A stretch of DNA of 7,347 nucleotides from Deltaproteobacteria bacterium (GCA_017889845.1 JAGGAJ010000134.1:1-7347), one strand, 5' to 3'; shown: positions 1 through 6,065, counted from the stretch's first letter. Made by a program: numbers and translations. The notes: a model not told the origin generated them from the letters alone.

Positions 1-34
1 CCCCGATCGCGAACATCCCGCCCTTCCCGTTCAT
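1..34 (-). CDS. Start of a gene leaving the left edge (partial, 11 codons)
   Basis: An ATG on the minus strand (32-34) is preceded by a strong Shine-Dalgarno sequence, GGGAGGT (41-47), six bases upstream. It opens a frame reading MNGKGGMFAIG before the window ends. The good ribosome site and correct spacing are the only support. The product cannot be identified from 11 residues. It lies downstream of, and in the same direction as, the lipoprotein gene at 385-978, but the roughly 350-bp gap suggests it may have its own promoter. Confidence 0.45.
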   Translation of the reverse strand, partial: MNGKGGMFAIG

Positions 35-384
35 CTCGTTACCTCCCGGTTCGTTTTCGGCCGTTTCCGGCCTTCACCTTGTAGAGGCGCTCCCATTATG
101 GAAAAGGTTACAGCTTCGGGCGGGACTCGAGCTGGTCTGTGCGGTTACCGACGGGTGGGACCTGGGTTCCGCGAAGTACGATCCGGCGCCCTTCGTCGCG
201 CCGCGGGTCCAGGCGCGTTTCTGACCCCGATGGGACCGGATCGGGAGAAGGCGGGTGTCTCCGCCCTCTTCCGGTGTGCATCGCGCTTGCCTGCAGGAAC
301 AGCTGCCGTCGGAGGCGTTGTCTCCCGAAGCGGAAACAACACCCCCGGCGGCCCCTGCAGTCTCCGGACGCCTTACCCTTCGGT
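35..384. other. Intergenic region without a convincing gene
   Basis: About 350 bp separate the edge gene from the lipoprotein gene. Frames open here on both strands but read as Arg/Pro-rich sequence with no recognisable motif and no good ribosome site, as expected for chance frames in GC-rich DNA. Two things are visible: an imperfect hairpin at 317-340, and a CATAAT hexamer on the minus strand (95-100) that could be a -10 box for the gene at 1-34, though no matching -35 is evident. No tRNA or other RNA gene was seen. Confidence 0.5.
317..340 (-). terminator. Possible hairpin downstream of the lipoprotein gene
   Basis: On the minus strand the arms GTTGTTTCC and GGAGACAAC can pair over nine positions, including one G-U pair, around a six-base loop. 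The structure lies about 45 bases past the stop codon of the gene at 385-978. No run of T follows it, so it is not a canonical intrinsic terminator. It could be a weak terminator or an mRNA 3'-end stabiliser. Confidence 0.25.
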
Positions 385-978
385 TCAGCTCTTGGCCGCT
401 TGTTCGGCCTGCATCCCGAGGGTGGACATGATCCCGGTGGCCTTCTCCTGGGCGGCCTTCCCCTTCGTGAGGGCATCCGCCAGGCTGCCTTCCTTGAACG
501 CCTTCATCGCCTCGTCCCACGACGTGCCGATTTCGGCCAGGCCGGTCTTTGCGCTTTCCAGTGTCGCCTTGTCCAGCCCCTTCGGCAGTTTCTTGCTCTT
601 GGACAGGGTGTCGATGCGGCTCTGGATGTCGGCGATCGTTTTCGGCATCCCGGCGCTCAGCTCCTCCCAGTCCTTCGTCAGCTCGGCCTTCTTGGCGGCA
701 GCGGCGGCGGCGAGATCCTTCGCCTTGGCGGCGACGCCGGTCGCGGCGGTAGTGGCCCCCGCGTAATCCCCCTTGGCGAAGGTGTCCTTCGCCGCTTTCA
801 GGGCGTCTTCGACGCTCTTGACCTGGTCCGGGACGTACTTCATCGCTTCTGCCTTCGATGCATTCAGGGCTTCTTCCGCCGCCTTGATCGCCTGCTCGGC
901 GGGGGCTTTCGCGCTGGAGCACGCCCCGAGCGCAACGGCAAACAGCAGGACTGCGGTGATGGAAAGTATCCTTTTCAT
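385..978 (-). CDS. Alanine-rich helical lipoprotein, DUF4398-like
   Basis: This encodes a 197-residue protein starting at the ATG at 976-978, with GGAGGG just upstream. That ATG is preferred over an in-frame upstream start because it places a typical lipoprotein signal at the N-terminus: Lys-Arg, a hydrophobic stretch, then the lipobox Leu17-Gly-Ala-Cys20. Cys20 would be lipidated and anchor the protein in the cell envelope. The mature part is almost wholly helical and rich in Ala, Lys and Glu. Its first half (about 26-95) follows the pattern of DUF4398 proteins: repeated AE..L..A, a YVPDQ segment, then GDYAGA and an Ala-rich helix. The second half has weaker helical repeats and no enzyme motif. 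A structural or periplasmic coiled-coil role is likely, but no specific function can be given. It lies 67 bp downstream of the small secreted-protein gene in the same direction, so the two may be co-transcribed. Confidence 0.85.
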   Translation of the reverse strand: MKRILSITAVLLFAVALGACSSAKAPAEQAIKAAEEALNASKAEAMKYVPDQVKSVEDALKAAKDTFAKGDYAGATTAATGVAAKAKDLAAAAAAKKAELTKDWEELSAGMPKTIADIQSRIDTLSKSKKLPKGLDKATLESAKTGLAEIGTSWDEAMKAFKEGSLADALTKGKAAQEKATGIMSTLGMQAEQAAKS

Positions 979-1045
979 GACGGTTTTCCCTCCTTCCGGG
1001 ATGTTTCCGGGGGTATGAACGGCATACTGCGACATCCGGCTGGTG

Positions 1046-1327
1046 TTATTTCTTCTTCGTTTCCTTCTCCTTCGCGTCCTTCACCTCGACGATGGCGGCG
1101 GTCATCCTGTAGTCGATCGTCACCTTGGAGCCGACCTTGAGTTCCCCGGTGACCTTCGTGTCCGGTCCCCGGCCGATCTCCCACCGGTCCTTCCCTTTTT
1201 GCACCACGATGAGGTCGTCCTTGAGTTCGAGGACGGGGCCCGTCACCTGGTACGTCTTCGGGCCTCCCGCGAAGGCGAGCGAGGCGGCGAGCACGATGGC
1301 GCAAACGACCAACAGCGTCTTCTTCAT
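1046..1327 (-). CDS. Small secreted beta-rich protein of unknown function
   Basis: This encodes a 93-residue protein. The start at 1325-1327 is chosen because it follows AAGGGGG and yields a clear Sec signal peptide: Lys2-Lys3, a hydrophobic core, and a probable cleavage after Ala18-Phe-Ala20. An upstream in-frame ATG would add an unlikely Arg/Pro-rich extension. The mature part (about 73 residues) alternates short beta strands with turns: TYQVTGPVLEL, DLIVVQKGKDRWEI, TKVTGELKVGSKVTIDYRM, AAIVEVKDA. It ends in a charged Lys/Glu tail. The repeated TG...L.VG.KV.I pattern looks like a small OB-fold or barrel domain of the kind found in short periplasmic proteins such as DUF5666-like ones, but I cannot assign a family firmly. 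It has no catalytic motif. It is the first gene of a possible two-gene unit with the lipoprotein at 385-978. Confidence 0.8.
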   Translation of the reverse strand: MKKTLLVVCAIVLAASLAFAGGPKTYQVTGPVLELKDDLIVVQKGKDRWEIGRGPDTKVTGELKVGSKVTIDYRMTAAIVEVKDAKEKETKKK

Positions 1328-1360
1328 CGGCGTTCCCCCTTTCGGTTGTGGGTTCGGGTC

Positions 1361-1378
1361 CCCGGACCGCGGTCCGGG
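1361..1378. promoter_or_regulatory. 18-bp perfect palindrome upstream of the small secreted-protein gene
   Basis: CCCGGACCGCGGTCCGGG is an exact palindrome lying 34-51 bp upstream of the start codon at 1327. As DNA it could be an operator for a dimeric regulator. As RNA from the minus strand it would form a seven-pair stem with a CGCG tetraloop in the leader. No T run follows, so it is unlikely to be a terminator for this gene. Confidence 0.4.
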
Positions 1379-1399
1379 CACGGTACGATACGACCGGAT

Positions 1400-1450
1400 G
1401 CGCATTGCGATAATCATGATCATAGTAAAAAATACATGGCAGGAAAATCG
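1400..1450. promoter_or_regulatory. AT-rich divergent promoter candidate
   Basis: This short AT-rich island stands out from the GC-rich surroundings between two divergent genes. On the plus strand, TG-C-GATAAT (1406-1414) is an extended -10 element, giving a leader of roughly 90 bases before the DUF4126 gene. No -35 match is visible. On the minus strand, TATGAT (1419-1424) matches five of six -10 positions, with a poor -35 (TTTTCC, 1442-1447) at 17-bp spacing. An 8-bp palindrome, ATGATCAT, lies between them. Assignments are by eye. Confidence 0.35.
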
Positions 1451-1465
1451 GGAATACGCTCCATC

Positions 1466-1474
1466 GGGGGGGGG
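1466..1474. repeat. Nine-G homopolymer in the DUF4126 leader
   Basis: A run of nine G residues lies about 38 bp upstream of the DUF4126 start codon, within the predicted leader. Such tracts are prone to slippage in cells and in sequencing. It is not inside a coding frame, so its effect would be on leader structure or spacing only. Confidence 0.6.
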
Positions 1475-1511
1475 CCGGTCACTCCGGGACGGGAAGGATG
1501 ACGGCGGGACG

Positions 1512-2120
1512 ATGAAGACGCTCGCGCTCCTTGGAACGGTGACGGGTATCGCGCTCTTCGCCGGGATCCGTCTCTACGCGACCGTCCTCACGGTCGGGCT
1601 CTGCCTCTGGTACGGGCTGCTCCACCTGCCGCCGGAACTCGCCTCCCTTTCGATTCTCGCCCACCCGTATGTGCTGGGCGCCGCGGGCATCTGCGCCGTC
1701 ATGGAGTTCCTCGCGGACAAGGTGCCCTGGGTGGATTCCCTGTGGGACGCGATCCACGCCTTCCTGCGGCCTGCCGGCGCGGCATTGATCGCCTTCGCGG
1801 CCGTCGGACGGCTGGATCCCGCGGCGGAGATCGCCGTCATCCTGCTGTGCGGCGGGGTGGCCTTCTCCTCCCACTCGGCGAAGTCGGGGGCACGGCTGCT
1901 GGTGAACCAGAGCCCGGAGCCGTTCAGCAACATCGTGCTGAGCCTGTTCGAGGACGTTTTGGCCGTTGCCGGGAGCTACGTCGCGGTCGCGCACCCCATC
2001 GCGATCCTCGCCGTCGTGGCCGCCTTCCTTTGCCTCTTCGCCCTCCTCGCCGGGCGGATCTACCGCCGCCTGCGGGGAGATCCCGCGCCCCGGCGAAATC
2101 CGGCTGACGGAGCCCGGTAA
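1512..2120 (+). CDS. DUF4126 family membrane protein
   Basis: This encodes a 202-residue integral membrane protein. The ATG at 1512 is chosen because it begins directly before the first hydrophobic segment and is followed by continuous family sequence; the ribosome site is only modest (GGCGGGA). Hydrophobic segments lie near residues 4-34, 50-65, 83-120 and 145-180. The call rests on the characteristic pieces of DUF4126 proteins: AGIRLYATVL near 17, LADKVPWVDSLWDAIHAFLRP around 67-87, and SAKSGARLLVNQSPEPFSNI around 118-137. The length is normal for the family, whose function is not established. It ends in a basic tail (RRLRGDPAPRR), presumably cytoplasmic. It is read in the same direction as mobB but is separated from it by 105 bp that contain a separate promoter candidate, so a shared operon is not required. 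Confidence 0.88.
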   Translation: MKTLALLGTVTGIALFAGIRLYATVLTVGLCLWYGLLHLPPELASLSILAHPYVLGAAGICAVMEFLADKVPWVDSLWDAIHAFLRPAGAALIAFAAVGRLDPAAEIAVILLCGGVAFSSHSAKSGARLLVNQSPEPFSNIVLSLFEDVLAVAGSYVAVAHPIAILAVVAAFLCLFALLAGRIYRRLRGDPAPRRNPADGAR

Positions 2121-2130
2121 CGTAACCGGG
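2113..2130. other. Short GC hairpin overlapping the DUF4126 stop codon
   Basis: CCCGGT and ACCGGG pair around a six-base loop that contains the end of the stop codon. It is followed by AAGGAAAA rather than a T run, so it is a weak terminator at most. It may protect the 3' end of the transcript. Confidence 0.25.
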
Positions 2131-2187
2131 AAGGAAAACGCCCGGTCCGCCGACCCTCGTTCCCTTCCGGGGTGCAGGCACTCGCTG

Positions 2188-2217
2188 TTGCGGAACGTTA
2201 TGCGGTTTTGGTATAAC
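2188..2217 (+). promoter_or_regulatory. Candidate mobB promoter overlapping the operator
   Basis: TATAAC (2212-2217) matches five of six -10 positions. TTGCGG (2188-2193) is a partial -35 (first three bases match) at 18-bp spacing. Initiation about seven bases downstream of the -10 would fall almost on the mobB ATG at 2226. The -10 lies inside the right arm of the inverted repeat at 2196-2218, so a bound regulator should block RNA polymerase. Confidence 0.4.
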
Positions 2218-2218
2218 G
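2196..2218. promoter_or_regulatory. ModE-like operator upstream of mobB
   Basis: CGTTAT and ATAACG form a perfect six-base inverted repeat separated by 11 bases. As I recall it, the ModE site of the E. coli modABC promoter also begins CGTTAT and ends ATAACG, with about one more base of spacer. The site lies seven bases before the start of mobB, and the gene after mobB encodes a ModE-type DNA-binding domain. This makes molybdate-linked autoregulation the simplest reading. Binding is inferred from sequence resemblance and context, not shown. Confidence 0.6.
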
Positions 2219-2225
2219 CATCCAA

Positions 2226-2741
2226 ATGGCTCCCTCCCTGACCGTAAAGGCGGTTGCGTTCGTGGCGAAATCCGGCTCCGGAAAGACGACCCTGCTCGAA
2301 CAGGTCATCTCCCGTCTGAAGGACCGTGGATACAGGGTGGGCGCCATCAAGCACGACGCCCACCGTTTCGACATCGACCGGCCGGGCAAGGACAGCTACC
2401 GGCTTACCGCCGCGGGCGCGGACACCATGGTGATCTCTTCGCCCGAAAAGCTGGCCCTGGTGAAACGGCACGCCGCGTCGCCTCCGGTGGAGGACCTCCT
2501 TTCCGCGTTCTTCACGGATGTGGACATCGTCCTGGCCGAGGGGTTCCGGTCGAGCGCCCTGCCGAAAATCGAAGTGCACCGGAGGGAGCGCAGCCCCAAC
2601 CTGCTTTGCCGCGGGGAGGAGCACGATCCGATGCTGCTGGCGGTGGCCAGCGACGAACCGCTGGACCTGGATGTCCCGCGACTGGACATCAACGACGCCG
2701 TTTCGGTAACGGATTTCATCGAAAGGAGATTCCTCCTGTGA
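2226..2741 (+). CDS. mobB: Molybdopterin-guanine dinucleotide biosynthesis adapter protein MobB
   Basis: This encodes a 171-residue MobB, a P-loop GTP-binding protein that assists MobA in turning molybdopterin into the bis-guanine-dinucleotide cofactor of DMSO-reductase-family enzymes such as nitrate reductase. A Walker A loop is present at 14-22 (AKSGSGKTT; the usual first Gly is Ala14). Next come the family motifs IKHDAH (41-46), FDIDRPGKDSYR (48-59) with AGAD (63-66), and AEGFR (104-108) followed by PKIE (113-116). The length is typical. The ATG at 2226 is the only sensible start, because a later one would remove the first strand before the P-loop. It has no Shine-Dalgarno sequence, only GTATAACGCATCCAA, so it may be translated from a leaderless or near-leaderless mRNA. 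Its stop overlaps the GTG of the ModE-like gene by 4 bp (GTGA), indicating translational coupling. Regulation by the inverted repeat at 2196-2218 is likely. Confidence 0.93.
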   Translation: MAPSLTVKAVAFVAKSGSGKTTLLEQVISRLKDRGYRVGAIKHDAHRFDIDRPGKDSYRLTAAGADTMVISSPEKLALVKRHAASPPVEDLLSAFFTDVDIVLAEGFRSSALPKIEVHRRERSPNLLCRGEEHDPMLLAVASDEPLDLDVPRLDINDAVSVTDFIERRFLL

Positions 2742-3088
2742 GCGACCGGGATTCCGGACTCCGGGTGCGTTCCAAGATCTGGCTGGAATTGGACGGAAAA
2801 CCTGTATTCGGCCAGGGACGCGAGGATCTGCTTCGCCTCATCCGGGAGACCGGTTCGATCAACGCCGCCGCGAGGGAGATGGGCATCCCGTACCGCAAGG
2901 CGTGGAGCTACATCGACGCGATGGAAAAACGGCTGGGATTCCCCCTCGTGGTCCGTCAGAAGGGGGGTGCCGGCGGAGGGGAATCCACCCTCAGCCCGCA
3001 GGCGACCGCCCTCCTCGAAAAATTCCACTCTCTGAAAAAGAACTTCAATGGAATGGTGGACCGCAAGTTCACCAGGCTCCGCTTCTGA
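2738..3088 (+). CDS. One-domain ModE-like winged helix-turn-helix regulator
   Basis: This encodes a 116-residue protein beginning at GTG 2738, with AAGGAGAT (2723-2730) at ideal spacing. The start overlaps the mobB stop. It matches the N-terminal DNA-binding domain of ModE (LysR-type winged helix): KIWLELDGKPVFGQGR (13-28), the helix-turn-helix region TGSINAAAREMGIPYRKAW (38-56), DAMEKRLGFPLV (60-71), then the Gly-rich wing KGGAGGGESTLSP (75-87) and a closing helix. Full-length ModE of E. coli is about 262 residues and carries two Mop/TOBE domains that bind molybdate. None are present here, and the protein stops at a basic RKFTRLRF tail. It therefore probably binds DNA but must sense its signal in another way or through a partner. 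One-domain ModE-like proteins are known in many bacteria. It likely acts on the operator at 2196-2218. Confidence 0.9.
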   Translation: MSDRDSGLRVRSKIWLELDGKPVFGQGREDLLRLIRETGSINAAAREMGIPYRKAWSYIDAMEKRLGFPLVVRQKGGAGGGESTLSPQATALLEKFHSLKKNFNGMVDRKFTRLRF

Positions 3089-3104
3089 GGGGGAGACCGG
3101 CCCG

Positions 3105-3131
3105 ATGTCCCGCGCGAAGGCGTGTCCGTGA
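3105..3131 (+). CDS. Possible 8-residue leader peptide coupled to the TSUP gene
   Basis: ATG at 3105 follows a strong ribosome site (GGGGGAGA, 3089-3096) at about eight bases and reads MSRAKACP. Its TGA (3129-3131) overlaps the preferred GTG start of the transporter gene as GTGA, the same junction type seen between mobB and the ModE-like gene. It may serve to deliver ribosomes to the weaker transporter start. The frame is so short that chance is a real alternative. Confidence 0.3.
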   Translation: MSRAKACP

Positions 3132-3865
3132 GCGCTTCCCTCCTGCTGCTTCTCGCGGCCTGCATCCTCATCGTCGCGATTCTCTACTCCATCGTCGGCC
3201 ACGGCGGGGCATCCGGATACATCGCCATCCTGGCCCTGTTCAGCTTCGCTCCGGCCGTCTTCAAGCCGACCGCGCTGGTCCTGAACATCCTGGTCTCGTC
3301 CGTCGCCACCTTTTGTTTTTCGCGCGCCGGTCATTTCTCCTGGAACCTGTTCTGGCCGTTCGCGGCGGCCTCGATCCCCTTCAGCTTTCTCGGCGGCCGG
3401 CTCAGCCTGCCCGCGCACGTGTACCAGCCGCTCGTCGGGATCGTGCTCCTGGCCTCGGCCTGCCGCCTTTTCCCCCGGAAGGACCGCGAAACCGGGGAAG
3501 TGGGGCGGCCTTCCATCCCGGTGGCGCTGTCTGTCGGAGCGGCGCTCGGTTTCCTGTCCGGCCTGACCGGAGTCGGCGGAGGCGTGTTCCTGAGCCCCCT
3601 GCTCCTGCTGCTGAATTGGGGAAGGGCGAAAGAGGTTTCCGCCGTCGCGGCGCTGTTCATCCTGGTGAATTCCACCGCCGGGCTGCTCGGGCATGCCAGC
3701 AGCCTTCAGGCGATGCCGCGCTATGCGCCGATCCTGGCCGCGGCCGCGCTGGTCGGAGGGATCACCGGTTCATTTTTCGGCAGCAGCCGCATTCCCGCGT
3801 CGGACATCGTCCGGGCGCTGTCCGTGGTTTTGATCATCGCGGGATTCAAGCTCCTGCTGGCCTGA
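3128..3865 (+). CDS. TSUP family (TauE/SafE-type) anion transporter
   Basis: This encodes a 245-residue polytopic membrane protein of the TSUP (sulfite exporter TauE/SafE, YfcA-like) family, with about eight hydrophobic segments. Diagnostic are the two internal-repeat signatures: IVGHGGASGYIAIL (22-35) after the first membrane segment, and GLTGVGGGVFLSPL (145-158) in the second half. A charged loop, RKDRETGEVGRP (117-128), joins the halves. GTG 3128 is preferred because GAAGG (3116-3120) is seven bases away; GTG 3122, two codons upstream, is a possible alternative but too near that ribosome site. Family members move sulfite, sulfoacetate or other organosulfur anions, and the substrate cannot be read from sequence. 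Its place 39 bp behind mobB and a ModE-like regulator suggests a link to molybdate, tungstate or a competing sulfur oxyanion, which is inference. It is convergent with narK. Confidence 0.88.
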   Translation: MSASLLLLLAACILIVAILYSIVGHGGASGYIAILALFSFAPAVFKPTALVLNILVSSVATFCFSRAGHFSWNLFWPFAAASIPFSFLGGRLSLPAHVYQPLVGIVLLASACRLFPRKDRETGEVGRPSIPVALSVGAALGFLSGLTGVGGGVFLSPLLLLLNWGRAKEVSAVAALFILVNSTAGLLGHASSLQAMPRYAPILAAAALVGGITGSFFGSSRIPASDIVRALSVVLIIAGFKLLLA

Positions 3866-3869
3866 TTCC

Positions 3870-3883
3870 CCGGGATCCCCCGG
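3870..3883. terminator. Short GC hairpin between convergent TSUP and narK genes
   Basis: CCGGG and CCCGG pair around the loop ATCC in the 32-bp gap between the two converging stop codons. It could act in both directions, but no T run follows on either strand, so it is a weak candidate. Confidence 0.3.
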
Positions 3884-3897
3884 CCCGCCCCTCCCCG

Positions 3898-5317
3898 TCA
3901 GCAAGGGATATCCGCGTTCTTCCGCGAGTAGAACCACCACGTCACGACGATGCAGGTGACATAGAAGATCAGGAAGCCGTACAGCGCCGATTCCGGGCCC
4001 CCGGTGAGGCTGATGGAGCTGCCGAACGCCTTCGGAATGAAGAATGCGCCGTATGCGGCGAATGCCGAGCTGAACCCGATGACGGCCGCGGATTCCTTGG
4101 CCGCATCCTTTTGGGCCTGCTCCTGCGCGGCGACCCCCTTCCCTTCCGCCTCCCGCTTCCGTTCGGTCAGGAAAATCACCGGGATCATCCGGAACGTCGA
4201 GCCGTTGCCGATCCCGGTGGTGACGAACATCAGGATGAACATGGAAAGGAATCCCCAGAAGTTGCCCCCGGAGCCGCCCTGGGGGAGGAATGTGAGAATA
4301 CCGCCCGCACTCGCCGCCATGACGATGAAATTCCAGAAGGTCACCCTCGCGCCACCCAATTTGTCCGCAACCCAGCCCCCTACCGGCCGCATGATCGCGC
4401 CGACCAACGGGCCGAGGAAGGCATACTGGGTGGGATTCACTCCGGGGAACTGGGATTTTATAAGGAGCGGCATCCCGGCGGAGTAGCCGATGAAGGAACC
4501 GAAGGTCCCCAGATAGAGCCAGCACATGAGCCAGTTGTTCTTCCGCCGGAAGATGATCGCCTGTTCACGGAACGACGCCCTGGCGCTCGCGACGTCGTTC
4601 ATGCCGAACCACGCCGCCAGTGTGGAGGCGACGATGAACGGCACCCAGATGAACCCGGCGTTCTGCAGCCACACCGGCCTGGACACCCCTTTGACGACGG
4701 CCATCTGCGGCTCCCCGCCGAACGCCCCGAACACGCCCGCGGTGACGGCAAGCGGCACCAGGAACTGCATCGCGCTGACGCCGAGGTTCCCCAGCCCCGC
4801 GTTCAGTCCCAGCGCGGTCCCCTTTTGGGCCTGGGGGAAGAAGAAGCTGATGTTCGACATGCTGGAGGCGAAGTTTCCGCCGCCGAAACCGCACAGCAGC
4901 GCGAGGACCAGGAATGTCGAATAGCCCGTTTCCGGGTTTCGCACCGCGAAGCCCATGCCGATCGCCGGAATCAGCAGGGAGGCGGTGCTGAGGGTGGTCC
5001 ATTTCCGTCCCCCGAAGATCGGCACCATGAAGGAGTAGAAGATGCGGAGCGATCGGCACCATGAAGGAGTAGAAGATGCGGAGCGTCGCGCCCGCCAGGC
5101 CGGGCAGCGCGGCGAGCCAGAAGAGGCTGTTGGCGTCGAATGGGAACCCGATGGTCGGAAGGTTTACAACCACCACGCTCCAGACCATCCAGACGGCGAA
5201 GGCCAGGAAGAGCGCGGGAATGGATATCCAGAGATTCCGGTTCGCAATACGCTTGCCTTCCCGTTCCCAGAAATCCTTGTTTTCCGGGTCCCAGACCGTC
5301 AGCACGCGAGACGCCAT
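3898..5317 (-). pseudogene. narK: Nitrate/nitrite transporter NarK, frameshifted by a 34-bp duplication
   Basis: Reading leftward, the gene starts at ATG 5317 (GAGGAG seven bases upstream) and encodes residues 1-89 of a NarK-type major facilitator protein. A 34-bp tandem duplication then shifts the frame; the shifted frame runs to 4565. The correct frame resumes from 5028 to the stop at 3898. Counting one copy only gives 461 residues, close to the 463 of E. coli NarK. The two nitrate signatures are intact: GFGGGNFASSMSNISFFFP (132-150) with KGTALGLNAGLGNLG (154-168), and TTGIGNGSTFRMIP (355-368). Arg80 (LRIFYSF) and Arg299 (AIMRPVGG) correspond to the substrate-binding arginines 89 and 305 of E. 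coli NarK. A charged cytoplasmic loop lies near 375-398. Everything outside the duplication looks functional, so the break is recent or is an assembly error. The second fragment has an ATG at 5028 but no ribosome site. narK lies 70 bp downstream of narI, probably in the same transcript. Confidence 0.9.
5017..5084. repeat. Exact 34-bp tandem duplication inside narK
   Basis: Positions 5017-5050 and 5051-5084 are identical, both beginning GATCGGCACCATG and ending GATGCGGAGC. Because 34 is not a multiple of three, the second copy shifts the narK frame by one base. Removing either copy joins LRIFYSFMVPI to FGGRKWTTL, the continuous sequence expected for this family. Confidence 0.97.
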
Positions 5318-5387
5318 CGGATCGCTCCTCGGGTGGATTATTCCCGCGTTACCGCAGGGCGAACCTTCTTCGCGTTCGATCGATCCA

Positions 5388-6065
5388 TCATTCCCCGGTC
5401 TTTGGAGACCGCCAGCGGTACAGAATGGGCGGGTCCCTGAGGAAAGCGATCGGGAGAAACAGAAGGTGGACCAATTTGGTGAACGGCAACAGGGCGACGA
5501 TCAGGAAAGCCCCCGCCGCATGCAGTTTGAACACCAGGGGAAAGTCGGCCACGAACTCGATCTGCGGGTTGAACACCAGGAGCGAATGGAAATACGGGAC
5601 TGCCGTGTACAGGTACCAGAGGGGGCCCCCGCGAATGAAGATGCCCATGTACACCCCGGTGGCGACTTCGACGATCAGAAGCGCCAGGAGAACCCAATCA
5701 CCGGCAGAGGTCACCGGCCTCAGGAGGGGGGTTCTCAGGCGACGGATCAGCAGCACCAGGCAACCGAACAGGGCCAGCAACGCGAGCCCCTGCCCGATGT
5801 CCTCCAGGAGGATCAAGACCCGCTGGTTTCCAAGGATTGCCCTCATGGGACCGGGTGCGATCACACTCACCAAATGGGCAATCAGTACCGGAATGATGCC
5901 GTAATGCCACGGATTGCTCCCCCAGTAGAGTTTCTCCTGCTCCAGAAACTGGGTGGAATAGGCCGACCAGGTGAGCCGGTTCGAGAAGTACCGGTACGGG
6001 GTCACGAAGAGAAACAGCGCCAGCGCTACATAGGGGAGAACGACAAACAGAAAGACATTCAGCAT
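5388..6065 (-). CDS. narI: Respiratory nitrate reductase gamma subunit NarI (cytochrome b)
   Basis: This encodes a 225-residue protein, the same length as E. coli NarI. It is the membrane subunit that oxidises quinol and passes electrons through two b hemes to NarH and NarG. Five hydrophobic segments are visible. The four heme ligands are all present with the expected spacing: His54 and His64 (family equivalents 56 and 66) and His182 and His200 (187 and 205, both pairs 18 apart). Other family features are the N-terminal PYRYFSNRLTWSAYSTQFLE (23-42), WGSNPWHYGI (48-57), and GVYMGIFIRGGPLWY (137-151). The ATG at 6065 has GGAGGAGGG upstream and overlaps the narJ stop by 7 bp, so translation is coupled. 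No unusual residue was noticed. It belongs to a narGHJI-type operon with narK following. Confidence 0.97.
   Translation of the reverse strand: MLNVFLFVVLPYVALALFLFVTPYRYFSNRLTWSAYSTQFLEQEKLYWGSNPWHYGIIPVLIAHLVSVIAPGPMRAILGNQRVLILLEDIGQGLALLALFGCLVLLIRRLRTPLLRPVTSAGDWVLLALLIVEVATGVYMGIFIRGGPLWYLYTAVPYFHSLLVFNPQIEFVADFPLVFKLHAAGAFLIVALLPFTKLVHLLFLPIAFLRDPPILYRWRSPKTGE

Noticed and set aside
139..1140. A 333-codon plus-strand frame opposite the lipoprotein gene
   Set aside because: Its sequence mirrors the codon bias of the opposite-strand lipoprotein gene, whose signal peptide, lipobox and ribosome site are convincing.
2396..3694. A 432-codon open frame antisense to mobB, the ModE-like gene and TSUP
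   Set aside because: It has Gln/Arg/Gly-rich shadow composition, no ribosome site and no recognisable domain, and is fully covered by recognised genes on the other strand.
4565..4982. The shifted-frame tail following NarK residue 89 as a real hybrid protein end
   Set aside because: It is out of frame with clear NarK sequence on the same strand and looks like shadow sequence. It is open only because of base composition.
2902..5064. A 720-codon open frame on the plus strand across the ModE-like, TSUP and narK region
   Set aside because: It overlaps three well-supported genes in other frames, reads as Arg/Pro/Gly-rich sequence without motifs, and is expected from codon bias in GC-rich DNA.
5318..5387. 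Regulatory site or terminator between narI and narK
   Set aside because: Only a weak five-base hairpin (CGAAC/GTTCG) and the narK ribosome site are visible. No FNR-like or NarL-like site or T run was seen.
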